DNA of 64,000 nt from Sulfuricurvum sp. (GCA_030696775.1 JAUYRN010000005.1:372001-436000), one strand, 5' to 3'; counted from the stretch's first letter, positions 9,662-18,320 are shown. Notes: generated by a model not told the origin, from the letters alone. Made by a program: numbers and translations.

Positions 9662-10578
9662 TAAAAAATTGGTTTCACTTTCTCTACATTTTCTTTTGTG
9701 ATCAACTTTACCGGAATTAGAATATGTTTGGGCACTTTTTCACCTTTGAAAATTTTAGCGGCAATTTCAGCTGATTTAGACCCTCCCAACGGAAATAAGA
9801 CTGATCCGCTTTGTGTACCATTTCGGATAGCATTTCGCGCTTCGGAAGTATAATCACATCCTACCGTAATCAAAGATGCAGGATTTATACGATGATGTTC
9901 GAGAGCCAAGCGGGCTCCACTAAGCATACTGTCACTTTCAGAAAAAATCGCATCAATTTTTTCACCGGAAGCAATCAGTTTTTCCATCTCGAAAATAGCA
10001 TCTTTACGTAAATAGTTACCGGTGCGTTTAATCACATGAATACCTTTGTATTTCTCCATGGTGTCTAAAAAGCCTTTTGACCGAAGCTTGGTGACATCAG
10101 CCGTCTTTATCCCTTCAAATAAAAGCACTTTGCCTTTTCCATTGAGCTGATCTGCGATGTACTGTGCACCTAGTGAGCCGATTTTGATGTTATCGGAATT
10201 AATAAACGTAGTGTAGTCATCTCCTTGTATTCCACGATCAAGAATAATGACAGGAATTCCGCTCTTATACGCTTTAGAAATAACAGGAATGACGGCTTTT
10301 TCATCGTTGGTTCCGATGATCAGAAGATCGGTTTTTATGTCTATAAAATTGTTAATTTGGCTGATAAGAAGTGCTGTTTTTCCTTTGGCATCAGAGGAGA
10401 TAAAATGGATATTCGGATATTTTTTGAATGCATCACGTACTTCATATACTTGTGCTTTACGAAAATCATTTGCCATTGTATCTTGTGCAAATGCAACCGT
10501 TTTTCCATTATTTTCAGCTGCGGCAAGAATCGATGAGTAAACTATTATTCCCGTTAGAATCATTTGTCTAATCGTCAT
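9661..10578 (-). CDS. periplasmic sugar-type solute-binding protein, probable sensor subunit
   Basis: A protein of about 305 residues with an N-terminal signal peptide (hydrophobic MILTGIIVYSSILA, probable cleavage after LAAA). The rest follows the type I periplasmic-binding fold of RbsB-like proteins (Peripla_BP_4): GKTVAFAQDTMANDFRKAQ at the N-lobe, DLLIIGTNDEKAV, a hinge-side IPVIILDRGI and the C-lobe DAIFSESDSMLSGA. No ABC permease or ATPase gene accompanies it; instead it is joined by a 1-base overlap to the GGDEF-EAL sensor. By analogy with LuxP/LuxQ it may present a ligand to the sensor rather than feed a transporter. That role is inference. The frame opens with GTG at 10581 directly followed by ATG at 10578; the ATG is favoured. 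Confidence 0.8.
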   Translation of the reverse strand: MTIRQMILTGIIVYSSILAAAENNGKTVAFAQDTMANDFRKAQVYEVRDAFKKYPNIHFISSDAKGKTALLISQINNFIDIKTDLLIIGTNDEKAVIPVISKAYKSGIPVIILDRGIQGDDYTTFINSDNIKIGSLGAQYIADQLNGKGKVLLFEGIKTADVTKLRSKGFLDTMEKYKGIHVIKRTGNYLRKDAIFEMEKLIASGEKIDAIFSESDSMLSGARLALEHHRINPASLITVGCDYTSEARNAIRNGTQSGSVLFPLGGSKSAEIAAKIFKGEKVPKHILIPVKLITKENVEKVKPIF

Positions 10579-10836
10579 CACAATGAACCTTTTTCATACA
10601 ATCTGTTTACCACGAATAACTTCAATAGATAATGAAATTCTATCGAACTTGCAGTAAGCAATGTATTAAAGAATAAAATTTTAAATGTATTTTTGAGAGT
10701 ATTGTAAAATTTATTTAAACTAGAAGTTCTTCAAAATTCAAAATTATATTAATCAAATGTGATATTTCTGTTACATTCTAATACTATACTTATACTGTGC
10801 GATGTAGTATTTAAAATATAATTTTTCAGGATTTTA

Positions 10837-12957
10837 ATGAAAATAAAGAGCAAACTATTTCTTGTTATGACGATAATCTTTGCTATTTTTATGGCTTTTC
10901 TTTGGTTTTATACTCAGTCGTTGAGCGAAAAGATCAATGAAAAGTGGGGTGAGAGATTTATTCATAAACAAATTATGTTTGATAAATACCGAACCTTGTT
11001 GCCTATCTTACACGAAATTGCACTTGTAAAGCAGCTTTCCAAAGAACCCACTATAATCGCTATGGCAAACCATGAAAATGATCCAAAAATTCGAGCTAAT
11101 GGACTTAGAACATTAGAGCGCTATCGAATTAAATTTCAAGATAGAAGTTATTTCACGGCGTTTACGCGCTCAGGTAACTACTATTTTAACGATAGCAGCA
11201 ATCAGTTTTTTGGACAAGAACTTCGATATGTTCTTTCTCCTTATCAATCAAAAGATAAATGGTTTTATGAGACCATAAAACTTGGAGATACTGTTCAAAT
11301 CAACGTGAACAAAGACAATATTTTAGGCGTTAATAAAGTTTGGATTGATTACGTAGTACGAGATAATGGCAAAATTATAGGAGTGATCGGGACAGGGTTT
11401 GATTTCGATCAATTTTTAAAACAGTCTGTCGGTATAGAGCAAGAAGGAGTGCGAAATTTCTTTATTAAAAAAGACTTATCAATACAGTTAGCTAAAGATA
11501 GACAAATGATCGACTATGCAAGTATGACAAAAAAAGATGGCACTCATAAAACAATTGATATGGTATTTAAAGATCCACATGACATGCAGTATATTAAAGA
11601 GGCAATAGCCAGTCTCGAAGATGATAAAAATCTCAATAGTGTAAAAACCTTATGGGTAGATATCGAGGGGACTAAACATCTGCTTGGTATTGCGTATCAA
11701 CCTGATGTAGGCTGGTTCAGCCTGACTCTCTTTGATTCTGAAGAATTGAGCCTTGTTAATAATAAAAACATTTTCATCTTCTTAAGCCTCTTTTTTATGG
11801 GTACGCTTATGCTTTTAGGATTCATGCTCAAATTATTGGTCGTATCGCCGATAGAAAAACTAAAAAAATTAATGATCCGTGTTGAAAAGGGAGAGATTGA
11901 AAATGATTTGCCTATCATAGGTTCGGGAGAAATAGCGGAACTTTCAGAGCGGTTTAACGGTATGGTGAAAGAAATCCAAGAACACAATCTAACGCTGGAA
12001 GAAAAAATACAAGAGCGTGCAGCAGAGCTGATCTATGCTAATGGTAAACTAAACGCTATCCTTGAGGCAATTCCGGATCTAATGTTTGAACTTGGATTGG
12101 ATGGAACATATTACGACTATCATTCTCCTCGTACCGATTTGCTTGCCGCTCCGGCTGAAGTGTTTATCGGGAAAAAAGTAGCGGATATTCTTCCTCTTGA
12201 TGCGGCTAATATTTGTTTACAGGGATTGCGTGAAGCTAATGAAACTGGCCATGTTGAGGGTTTGGTTATCGAATTTGACTTAGACGTCGGGAAGCGATGG
12301 TTTGAACTTTCTATTGCTAGAAAAATCTCCAACGTAGGCGATAAACAACCCAGATTTATAGTACTTTCACGTGATATCACTCTGCGTAAAAAAGCAGAAG
12401 AAGAAATTCGTGCACTTGCATTCTATGATAGTTTGACAAGCCTGCCAAATCGCCGTTTGCTTTCAGATCGTCTATTTCAGGCGCAAATTGTAAGCAAACG
12501 CAGCGGATGCTATGGCGCGGTACTGTTTATGGACTTGGATAATTTCAAACCTCTCAATGATACTTACGGTCATACAATAGGAGATTTGTTATTAATACAA
12601 GTAGCACAAAGGATTCGATCCTGTTTACGAGAAAGTGATACTGTAGCTCGTTTTGGAGGGGATGAGTTTATTGTATTGCTCAGTGAACTCAGTGAGGATA
12701 AAAATGCATCCATAGATCAAGCGATGGTTATTGCAGAAAAAATTCGTCACTCATTAGCTCATCCATATTTCTTAAAAATCCCATCAAATACGATAGAAGA
12801 AAAGATTGTTGAGCATCATTGCAGTGCAAGCATTGGCTGTACATTATTCTTCAATCATGACGCGACGCAAGATGAAATTTTTAACCAAGCCGACAGTGCC
12901 ATGTATACGGCAAAAGAAAATGGACGCGACAGGGTTCACTTTTACTCATTGTTTTGA
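10837..12957 (+). CDS. membrane diguanylate cyclase (Cache-HAMP-PAS-GGDEF)
   Basis: A 706-residue cyclase with transmembrane helices at about residues 7-25 and 311-333 enclosing a periplasmic double-Cache-like domain (core around YFTAFTRSGNYYFND and WIDYVVRDNGKIIGVIGTGFDF). A HAMP domain follows (about 334-388), then a PAS domain (about 403-515), then GGDEF (about 525-700). The active-site GGDEF (607-611) and the RxxD feedback site (R598-D601) are intact, and there is no EAL domain. The ATG at 10837 has only a weak ribosome site. The 255-base divergent region upstream is AT-rich and probably carries promoters for this gene and the binding-protein/GGDEF-EAL pair. It converges on the LOV-GGDEF gene with a 4-base gap. 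Confidence 0.9.
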   Translation: MKIKSKLFLVMTIIFAIFMAFLWFYTQSLSEKINEKWGERFIHKQIMFDKYRTLLPILHEIALVKQLSKEPTIIAMANHENDPKIRANGLRTLERYRIKFQDRSYFTAFTRSGNYYFNDSSNQFFGQELRYVLSPYQSKDKWFYETIKLGDTVQINVNKDNILGVNKVWIDYVVRDNGKIIGVIGTGFDFDQFLKQSVGIEQEGVRNFFIKKDLSIQLAKDRQMIDYASMTKKDGTHKTIDMVFKDPHDMQYIKEAIASLEDDKNLNSVKTLWVDIEGTKHLLGIAYQPDVGWFSLTLFDSEELSLVNNKNIFIFLSLFFMGTLMLLGFMLKLLVVSPIEKLKKLMIRVEKGEIENDLPIIGSGEIAELSERFNGMVKEIQEHNLTLEEKIQERAAELIYANGKLNAILEAIPDLMFELGLDGTYYDYHSPRTDLLAAPAEVFIGKKVADILPLDAANICLQGLREANETGHVEGLVIEFDLDVGKRWFELSIARKISNVGDKQPRFIVLSRDITLRKKAEEEIRALAFYDSLTSLPNRRLLSDRLFQAQIVSKRSGCYGAVLFMDLDNFKPLNDTYGHTIGDLLLIQVAQRIRSCLRESDTVARFGGDEFIVLLSELSEDKNASIDQAMVIAEKIRHSLAHPYFLKIPSNTIEEKIVEHHCSASIGCTLFFNHDATQDEIFNQADSAMYTAKENGRDRVHFYSLF

Positions 12958-12961
12958 TTGC

Positions 12962-14617
12962 TTAATCGATTTCAACTCGATTTTTTCCTAATTTTTTAGC
13001 ACGGTAAAGGGCGCTGTCTGCACGTGCGATTGCTGTGTCAAAAGGTTCAGAATTTTTCATAAGAGTAACTCCAAAACTTGCAGTAATCATTTGTAAGTTT
13101 CCAAATGAATTGGTCGTGATTTTATGTCGAATATTTTGGGCTGTAGTGAGTAACTGACGCTTGGTTTGAATGTGAAGAATAACCAAGATCTCTTCTCCTC
13201 CCCAGCGTATGACATAATCTCCTTTGCGAATGGAGTTTTGGATGGTTTGAGACGTTTTTTTCAGAACATCGTCACCCATTGCATGTCCGTAAGTATCGTT
13301 AATGAGTTTAAAATCATCCAAATCAATCATCATAATTCCACTTTCGAATGATGAGTGCGTTTTAAAAGTGCCATCATTTAGAATGTACTCATAAAAATAT
13401 TGGCGATTAAAGATACCTGTGAGAGGGTCATGATACGCTTTATTGGAGAGAGAAGTTTCTTTGAGCCGCGAAGCTGTTATGTCTTGGAGCGTAATAGTGT
13501 GGTGTTGGTTTTGTAATAATTTGACATTGACTTGAAAGTAAAACATTTCTCCTGCTGATGAGGAGAGTTTAATGATGCGTTCTTGAGGAGAAACTAACAA
13601 GATTTGCTCAATCCAAAACTTCTCATCTTGATTTTTACCTAAATGGAAACATTCGTTATCTTCCATAAATCGATCACAAATACAGGCATTTTTTTCTACA
13701 AAAATCTCCAATGACGGAGTATTGAAAAAATTCAAAAACGATTGATTAGCGTAGAGAATACTTTCCCCGTTGGAGACAAAAACAATGTTCTCTTGGACGT
13801 TGAGAATGGACTGAATATACAGAGCTTGATCTTCGAGAAGTTTTTCATGAAGTTTTAACTCACTGATATCATGCTGTACCCCTACGTAATAGCGTACATG
13901 TCCATTTTCCATTAAAGGTGAAAGTGTAAGAAGATTGTGAAATAATTTTCCCTCTTTTGTATAATTTTTTAGTGGAACATTGCAGGATTTCCCTTTTGAA
14001 ATGGCTTCACGTACAATTAATGATCCTTCTTGGTCATGATTGTCTCCTCGGAGATAACGGCAGTTTTTTCCAACACTTTCTTCGAATGAGTATCCTGTTG
14101 TATCAGTAAAAGCTTTGTTTGCATAAATGAGTGGACAATCATCCAGTGTCGGATCGGCGATAGTAACGCCTGTATCGACTGTTTCGATAACCCGTTTAAA
14201 AAGTGCTGCTTCTTCGTACGAATTTTTTTGATCAGTAACATCGTTAAAAATAATCATAGCGGTTTTTTTGTCTGGAATGTTGGTGACAATGGTAGCATTG
14301 ACATCCAGCCATAAAAAGCTACCTGATGATTTTTGGACACCCAAAATCATATTAACAATATTGTTGCCTGAGTCAAAGAGTTTGTTGACGGGATAATCTT
14401 GTGGCAAAAGTTTTTTGTGATGTTCATCGATAAAAAACCAAGCGGAATCTGTTGCTTTTTTTCCGATCATTTCTTCAATCGAAAATCCAAAAATTTCGGA
14501 TGCTGCACGATTAGCATAAACGATTTGGGTGTCTGATTGGTGGATTACAACACCCTCATGAAGGTTGTCTAGGAGTGATTTTAACACTTTTGGATTGGTA
14601 TCAAAAAAATCATTCAT
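12962..14617 (-). CDS. soluble PAS-LOV-PAS-GGDEF protein, putative blue-light diguanylate cyclase
   Basis: A 551-residue soluble protein: PAS (about residues 10-130), LOV-type PAS (about 140-252), a third PAS-like domain (about 262-382, Cys-rich ACICDRF) and GGDEF (about 390-550). The second PAS carries the photoactive LOV motif GKNCRYLRG (183-191) with adduct cysteine C186, flavin-contacting N218 and N228, and Q248 in VGVQHDIS at the glutamine that flips on photoactivation. The motif has Tyr for Phe and Arg for the usual Gln after Leu. The cyclase signature reads GGEEI (473-477) rather than GGEEF, with an intact RxxD site (R464-D467) and a normal NDTYGHAMGDD loop. It probably couples blue light to c-di-GMP synthesis. 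LOV assignment is strong; cyclase activity is inference. Confidence 0.87.
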   Translation of the reverse strand: MNDFFDTNPKVLKSLLDNLHEGVVIHQSDTQIVYANRAASEIFGFSIEEMIGKKATDSAWFFIDEHHKKLLPQDYPVNKLFDSGNNIVNMILGVQKSSGSFLWLDVNATIVTNIPDKKTAMIIFNDVTDQKNSYEEAALFKRVIETVDTGVTIADPTLDDCPLIYANKAFTDTTGYSFEESVGKNCRYLRGDNHDQEGSLIVREAISKGKSCNVPLKNYTKEGKLFHNLLTLSPLMENGHVRYYVGVQHDISELKLHEKLLEDQALYIQSILNVQENIVFVSNGESILYANQSFLNFFNTPSLEIFVEKNACICDRFMEDNECFHLGKNQDEKFWIEQILLVSPQERIIKLSSSAGEMFYFQVNVKLLQNQHHTITLQDITASRLKETSLSNKAYHDPLTGIFNRQYFYEYILNDGTFKTHSSFESGIMMIDLDDFKLINDTYGHAMGDDVLKKTSQTIQNSIRKGDYVIRWGGEEILVILHIQTKRQLLTTAQNIRHKITTNSFGNLQMITASFGVTLMKNSEPFDTAIARADSALYRAKKLGKNRVEID

Positions 14618-14656
14618 ACTTTAGACTTCCAATCATAAAGATTATTTACTAATTAG

Positions 14657-14662
14657 ATTATA
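14657..14662 (-). promoter_or_regulatory. candidate -10 box of the LOV-GGDEF gene
   Basis: On the minus strand a perfect TATAAT lies about 40 bases upstream of the LOV-GGDEF start, in a very AT-rich stretch. There is no clear -35 box, which is usual for epsilonproteobacterial sigma-70 promoters. Confidence 0.4.
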
Positions 14663-14707
14663 ATGAGAAATAAATTAAAATATAGCTTATTTTAATAAAA
14701 TCTGATT

Positions 14708-15436
14708 TTAAAACTCACACATCCATTCGCGATAAAGTAAAGGGACATGAGAGCGTTGAAGGTTTGGATTTAACCGTTCAGAAATGGCAACGTGATCAAA
14801 AAAACGTTTCCAAAGGTGTTGATATTTTTCTTCATCAAAACTTCGTTGAGGCAGGTCATAATCATGAATGTTATGGAGCTCCAACGAATGTCCGTCGTAG
14901 ATTAATGCCATCGAGCGCTTGAGATCGTGAATGATAAAACGTTCGTGTTTAAAGCGTTTTTTGAAATGTCCTCCCATGAGCGGCAAGACATTTCGCGGTG
15001 GGGAGATTTGTGCGTAGAGAGTCCCATCTTCGAGTGTTTCAAAACGACTAAAAGCGTTCATTTTGTGAATGGTTCTGAGGGTGCGTTTTTGATACTCTTC
15101 GATGGCGTAGACGAGTGGATGAGAAATCATCTCTAAAAGAGAAGGCTCTTTAAATCCAAGGCGAATGTAACGAAGCAGATCGTTTTCAAAAGGCTGATCG
15201 TCGCATAAAAAAGTATGATAAATTTTTTCTTTGATTTTTTCCCCAAGTTGTTTTTCTATCGCATGGAGGAGTTTTAAAGCGTCTTTAGTATTTGTGGAGA
15301 TGTCGAGTATTTCATCAAATAAACCGATATCCACCTCTGATTTTGTGAGGAGATCGGGAAGTGTTTTGTCCGTATAGCTTTGTACTACAGAACTCAAAAA
15401 TCCTTCAAAACTTCCATCATACCTCCATATCATCAT
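14708..15436 (-). CDS. TIGR03915-type partner of radical-SAM DNA repair protein
   Basis: A 242-residue protein recognised as the TIGR03915 family (probable DNA metabolism protein), which nearly always sits next to a TIGR03916 radical-SAM protein, as here. The C-terminal half (FSRFETLEDGTLYAQISPPRNVLPLMGGHFKKRF) has the DUF4130 character also seen near uracil-DNA-glycosylase-like proteins. The start overlaps the radical-SAM stop by 4 bases, so the two are co-translated. The reaction is not known to me; a role in DNA modification or repair is the family annotation, not something visible in this sequence. Confidence 0.8.
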   Translation of the reverse strand: MMIWRYDGSFEGFLSSVVQSYTDKTLPDLLTKSEVDIGLFDEILDISTNTKDALKLLHAIEKQLGEKIKEKIYHTFLCDDQPFENDLLRYIRLGFKEPSLLEMISHPLVYAIEEYQKRTLRTIHKMNAFSRFETLEDGTLYAQISPPRNVLPLMGGHFKKRFKHERFIIHDLKRSMALIYDGHSLELHNIHDYDLPQRSFDEEKYQHLWKRFFDHVAISERLNPNLQRSHVPLLYREWMCEF

Positions 15437-16668
15437 AACTCTCCACTAATGCTCGCAAAATGGTCAAAAAGAGTTGGTTGTGCCGTTGGAAGCGGTTTTG
15501 GCAACGCTAAAAGCTTATATTCAAGTGCTTCGTAACTCATGAGAGTCTTTTCAGGCTGTTTGCCACCTACTGTGATGAAATAACGTGCCGATTTAAGTGA
15601 AATTTTCATGGCAATAAGATCATTGGTCGAAAGCTGTTTTTGACGACGAGCACGAAGAATTTTTTGAACACTTCGTGCTCCAAATCCAGGAATACGCAGT
15701 AATGTCTCTTTTTCGGCACGATTGATCTCGATGGGAAAATAGTGAAGATTGCGCAATGCCCATGCGAGTTTAGGATCAAACCGTTCGTCTAAATAGGGAT
15801 GTTCTTCGTTGACGATCTCATCGACCTTAAAATCGTAAAAACGCAGCAGCCAATCGGCTTGATACAAACGGTGCTCTCGTAAAAGGGGAGGGGGAACGTT
15901 TAGGGCAGGGAGATTTTTATCATTGTTCACGGGGATATATGCTGAATAATAGACCCGTTTTAGCATTGCTTTGGAGTAGAGAGAATCACTCAGGCGCATA
16001 ATCTCGAAATCGCTTTCTGGGGTTGCTCCTATAATCATCTGTGTGCTCATGCCGATAGGACGTTTACCATTTTCCAAGGCGTAATTTTTGGCTTGCAGGA
16101 GGGGGAGAAAAACTTTTTCTTTGGTTTTTTCAGGGGCTAAGAGCTGAAGACTTTTAGAACTGGGAAGTTCGATGTTGGAGCTGACCCGATCAGCAAGGAG
16201 TGAGGTAGCAATAATAAGTTCTTGAGCAGCTCCCGGAATGAGTTTGACATGAATGTAACCGTTAAAGTGATACTCGTGTCGCAGAAGCTGAAGTGTCTTG
16301 AGCAACAAACTCATAGTATGGTCTTCGTTGCTGATGATACCGGAGCTTAAAAAAAGTCCTTCGATGTAGTTGCGTTTATAAAAATTTATGGTGAGTTCTG
16401 CCACTTCACGGGGCGTAAAAGCCGCGCGCGGTCGATCATTGCTGATGCGATTGATGCAGTAGGAGCAATCATAAATGCAGTAGTTGGTGAGTAAGATTTT
16501 AAGCAAGGAGATACAGCGTCCGTCGGCGGAATACGCATGGCATACGCCGCTTGTCCCCGTTGCACCCAACCCTCCATAGTTCTCTTCGCGTGTTGAGCCT
16601 GAAGAGGAACAGGAAACATCGTATTTTGCAGATTCTGTAAGAATGGTTAGTTTTTCATCGATAGTCAT
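15433..16668 (-). CDS. radical SAM protein, putative DNA modification/repair (TIGR03916)
   Basis: A 411-residue radical-SAM enzyme. The [4Fe-4S]-binding cysteines are in NYCIYDCSYC (CxxxCxxC, near residues 62-71). A C-terminal helix-hairpin-helix (TLLRIPGFGARSVQKILRARRQ) suggests DNA binding. These two features together define the TIGR03916 family. A further pair of cysteines upstream (YDVSCSSSGS, GVCHAYSADGRC) is also typical. It is the first gene of a two-gene unit with the TIGR03915 protein. The pair lies between the LOV-GGDEF gene and the EAL/BLUF genes, all but BLUF on the same strand. The family is well recognised, but its substrate is not established to my knowledge. Confidence 0.86.
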   Translation of the reverse strand: MTIDEKLTILTESAKYDVSCSSSGSTREENYGGLGATGTSGVCHAYSADGRCISLLKILLTNYCIYDCSYCINRISNDRPRAAFTPREVAELTINFYKRNYIEGLFLSSGIISNEDHTMSLLLKTLQLLRHEYHFNGYIHVKLIPGAAQELIIATSLLADRVSSNIELPSSKSLQLLAPEKTKEKVFLPLLQAKNYALENGKRPIGMSTQMIIGATPESDFEIMRLSDSLYSKAMLKRVYYSAYIPVNNDKNLPALNVPPPLLREHRLYQADWLLRFYDFKVDEIVNEEHPYLDERFDPKLAWALRNLHYFPIEINRAEKETLLRIPGFGARSVQKILRARRQKQLSTNDLIAMKISLKSARYFITVGGKQPEKTLMSYEALEYKLLALPKPLPTAQPTLFDHFASISGEL

Positions 16669-16724
16669 ACTGGCACTTTACAAGAAAAGAAACACAAGAT
16701 GAAAAAAAATGTCATTTTGAAATA

Positions 16725-17780
16725 CTATAGCTTTCGAATCGGTTCAGCTGAGGGTTTTCCGAAATAATATCCTTGTGCCAAATTAGCCCCTTCACGGGTA
16801 CAAAAAGCGGCTTCTTCCGCTCGCTCGATACCTTCGGCTAAAACGAGAATATTACTTTCTTTAGCGATTTGAACGATTGCTCGAAAAATAGATTGATTGA
16901 CGATATTCGTATCAATATGATCAATAATTTCACGATCTATTTTTACAATGTCAGGAAGCAGTTTCGCAATCATGTTCAGTGAAGAATAGCCGCTTCCGAC
17001 ATCATCGAGCGCGACCATAAACCCTTGTGATTTGTAATAATCCAAAATCTTTTTTAGGTGATCTAAATCTGCAACATGATCGCTTTCTATGACTTCAAAA
17101 ATGATATTTTTAGGATTAAAATCGAGTTGTTTTGCCCATTTTACCGTCGACTGTAGGCAGTGCTCAGGATCATAAATAGCGGTTGGGATAAAATTGATAA
17201 AGACTTTTGAAGCAATATTTTTGACAGCAGCAGTTTTGAGTGAGGTTTCGCGACATGCACGATCGAGATAAAAGAGCATATCTCCCTCTCGTCCCCATCG
17301 AAACAACGTATCGGGATATATGAGTTTACCCTCATCGCTGACACCGCGAGCCAAGGATTCGTAGCCATAAATCGTACTGGAAGCTAAATCAACAATGGGT
17401 TGAAAATGGGTAGTCAGAGCTCCTTTTGTAATAAGGCTTGAAAGTTCCACGGCTCCCATTAAATCTCGGTATTCTTGCAGAGTACGCATTGTTTTTAACT
17501 TCGATGGGGTGAGATTTTCGCCGAACTGGAGAAAAAGTAAACGTATTCCGCTCCGCTGTATTTTTGAAAAACTTTCAAAGACACATAGATCTTCTAAAAA
17601 AATTGAAAAATTGTTAATACTTACCCAAAGAGTTTCTGAATCTTCCACTTTGTAATTGATATTTTGAGCGGTTAAATATAAAGCAAACTTATCGGCAAGT
17701 TCGGTTACAGAACAACTCACAATTAGCTCACCTGCTGATTGAGGAATTACTGGAAGGGTTTGACATTTTACACAGCTCAT
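16725..17780 (-). CDS. soluble EAL-domain c-di-GMP phosphodiesterase
   Basis: A 351-residue protein without membrane segments. Residues 1-115 form an unrecognised N-terminal region beginning with a CxxC (C3, C6), and residues about 118-351 an EAL domain. The domain looks catalytically complete: E141 in ESL, N196, E229, D259-D260 in ALDDVGSG, K280, E316 and Q336. It should hydrolyse c-di-GMP to pGpG. The phrase NFIPTAIYDPEHCL is, from memory, typical of EAL domains in BLUF-EAL photoreceptors such as BlrP1. This protein lacks a BLUF domain of its own, but a free BLUF protein is encoded divergently 135 bases away. Control by that BLUF protein is inference from arrangement. Confidence 0.9.
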   Translation of the reverse strand: MSCVKCQTLPVIPQSAGELIVSCSVTELADKFALYLTAQNINYKVEDSETLWVSINNFSIFLEDLCVFESFSKIQRSGIRLLFLQFGENLTPSKLKTMRTLQEYRDLMGAVELSSLITKGALTTHFQPIVDLASSTIYGYESLARGVSDEGKLIYPDTLFRWGREGDMLFYLDRACRETSLKTAAVKNIASKVFINFIPTAIYDPEHCLQSTVKWAKQLDFNPKNIIFEVIESDHVADLDHLKKILDYYKSQGFMVALDDVGSGYSSLNMIAKLLPDIVKIDREIIDHIDTNIVNQSIFRAIVQIAKESNILVLAEGIERAEEAAFCTREGANLAQGYYFGKPSAEPIRKL

Positions 17781-17915
17781 TTTTAACCTTTTTTTATCAA
17801 ATTATAGATAGCTTTACAGGTTATTGGTAGTTGTTGTGTGTCAACTCAAAGAAAGTATTATCATATATTCAATCTTAGTGGTTTTAGTGTAAAATTCATG
17901 ACCAAAAGGAATCGA

Positions 17916-18320
17916 ATGAAACGTTTAATATACAGCAGCTGTTCTTCTGAAAATATTGATTTCAAAATCGTTGGCGAGATTCTTACCCATGCGGTGAAGA
18001 AAAATAAAGAAAAAAGTATTACGGGAATGATGGTGTACGACGGGAAGTACTTTCTTCAGTGCATCGAAGGAGATGAAGCCCTCATCGATGACTTGTGGAA
18101 AAAACTAACAGAAGATACCCGGCACCATTCTCTTTACATTAACGGTACAGAGTTTGATGACAAACGGTTGTTTCCAGACTGGAATATGGGATACATGAAC
18201 AATAGACAAGAAATTCAGAAAATAATCAACAGTATTACAGGAAACAAAATATTTTCCCCCGAAACACTTAATTATACACATGCAAAATTACTCCTTTTGC
18301 AACTCTCTTTTATTCTTTAG
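17916..18320 (+). CDS. stand-alone BLUF-domain blue-light receptor
   Basis: A 134-residue protein that is a single BLUF domain plus a short helical tail, like cyanobacterial PixD. The photocycle residues match PixD with constant spacing: Y6 (LIYSS), N30, Q48 (FLQCIEG), W89 and M91 (WNMGY) correspond to PixD Y8, N32, Q50, W91 and M93. It should bind flavin and respond to blue light. The start at 17916 follows AAAAGGA (17904-17910); the frame is open further upstream but those residues do not belong to the fold. It is divergent from the soluble EAL phosphodiesterase, so the two may form a split version of the fused BLUF-EAL proteins. There is no output domain, so it must act through a partner. 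Confidence 0.92.
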   Translation: MKRLIYSSCSSENIDFKIVGEILTHAVKKNKEKSITGMMVYDGKYFLQCIEGDEALIDDLWKKLTEDTRHHSLYINGTEFDDKRLFPDWNMGYMNNRQEIQKIINSITGNKIFSPETLNYTHAKLLLLQLSFIL

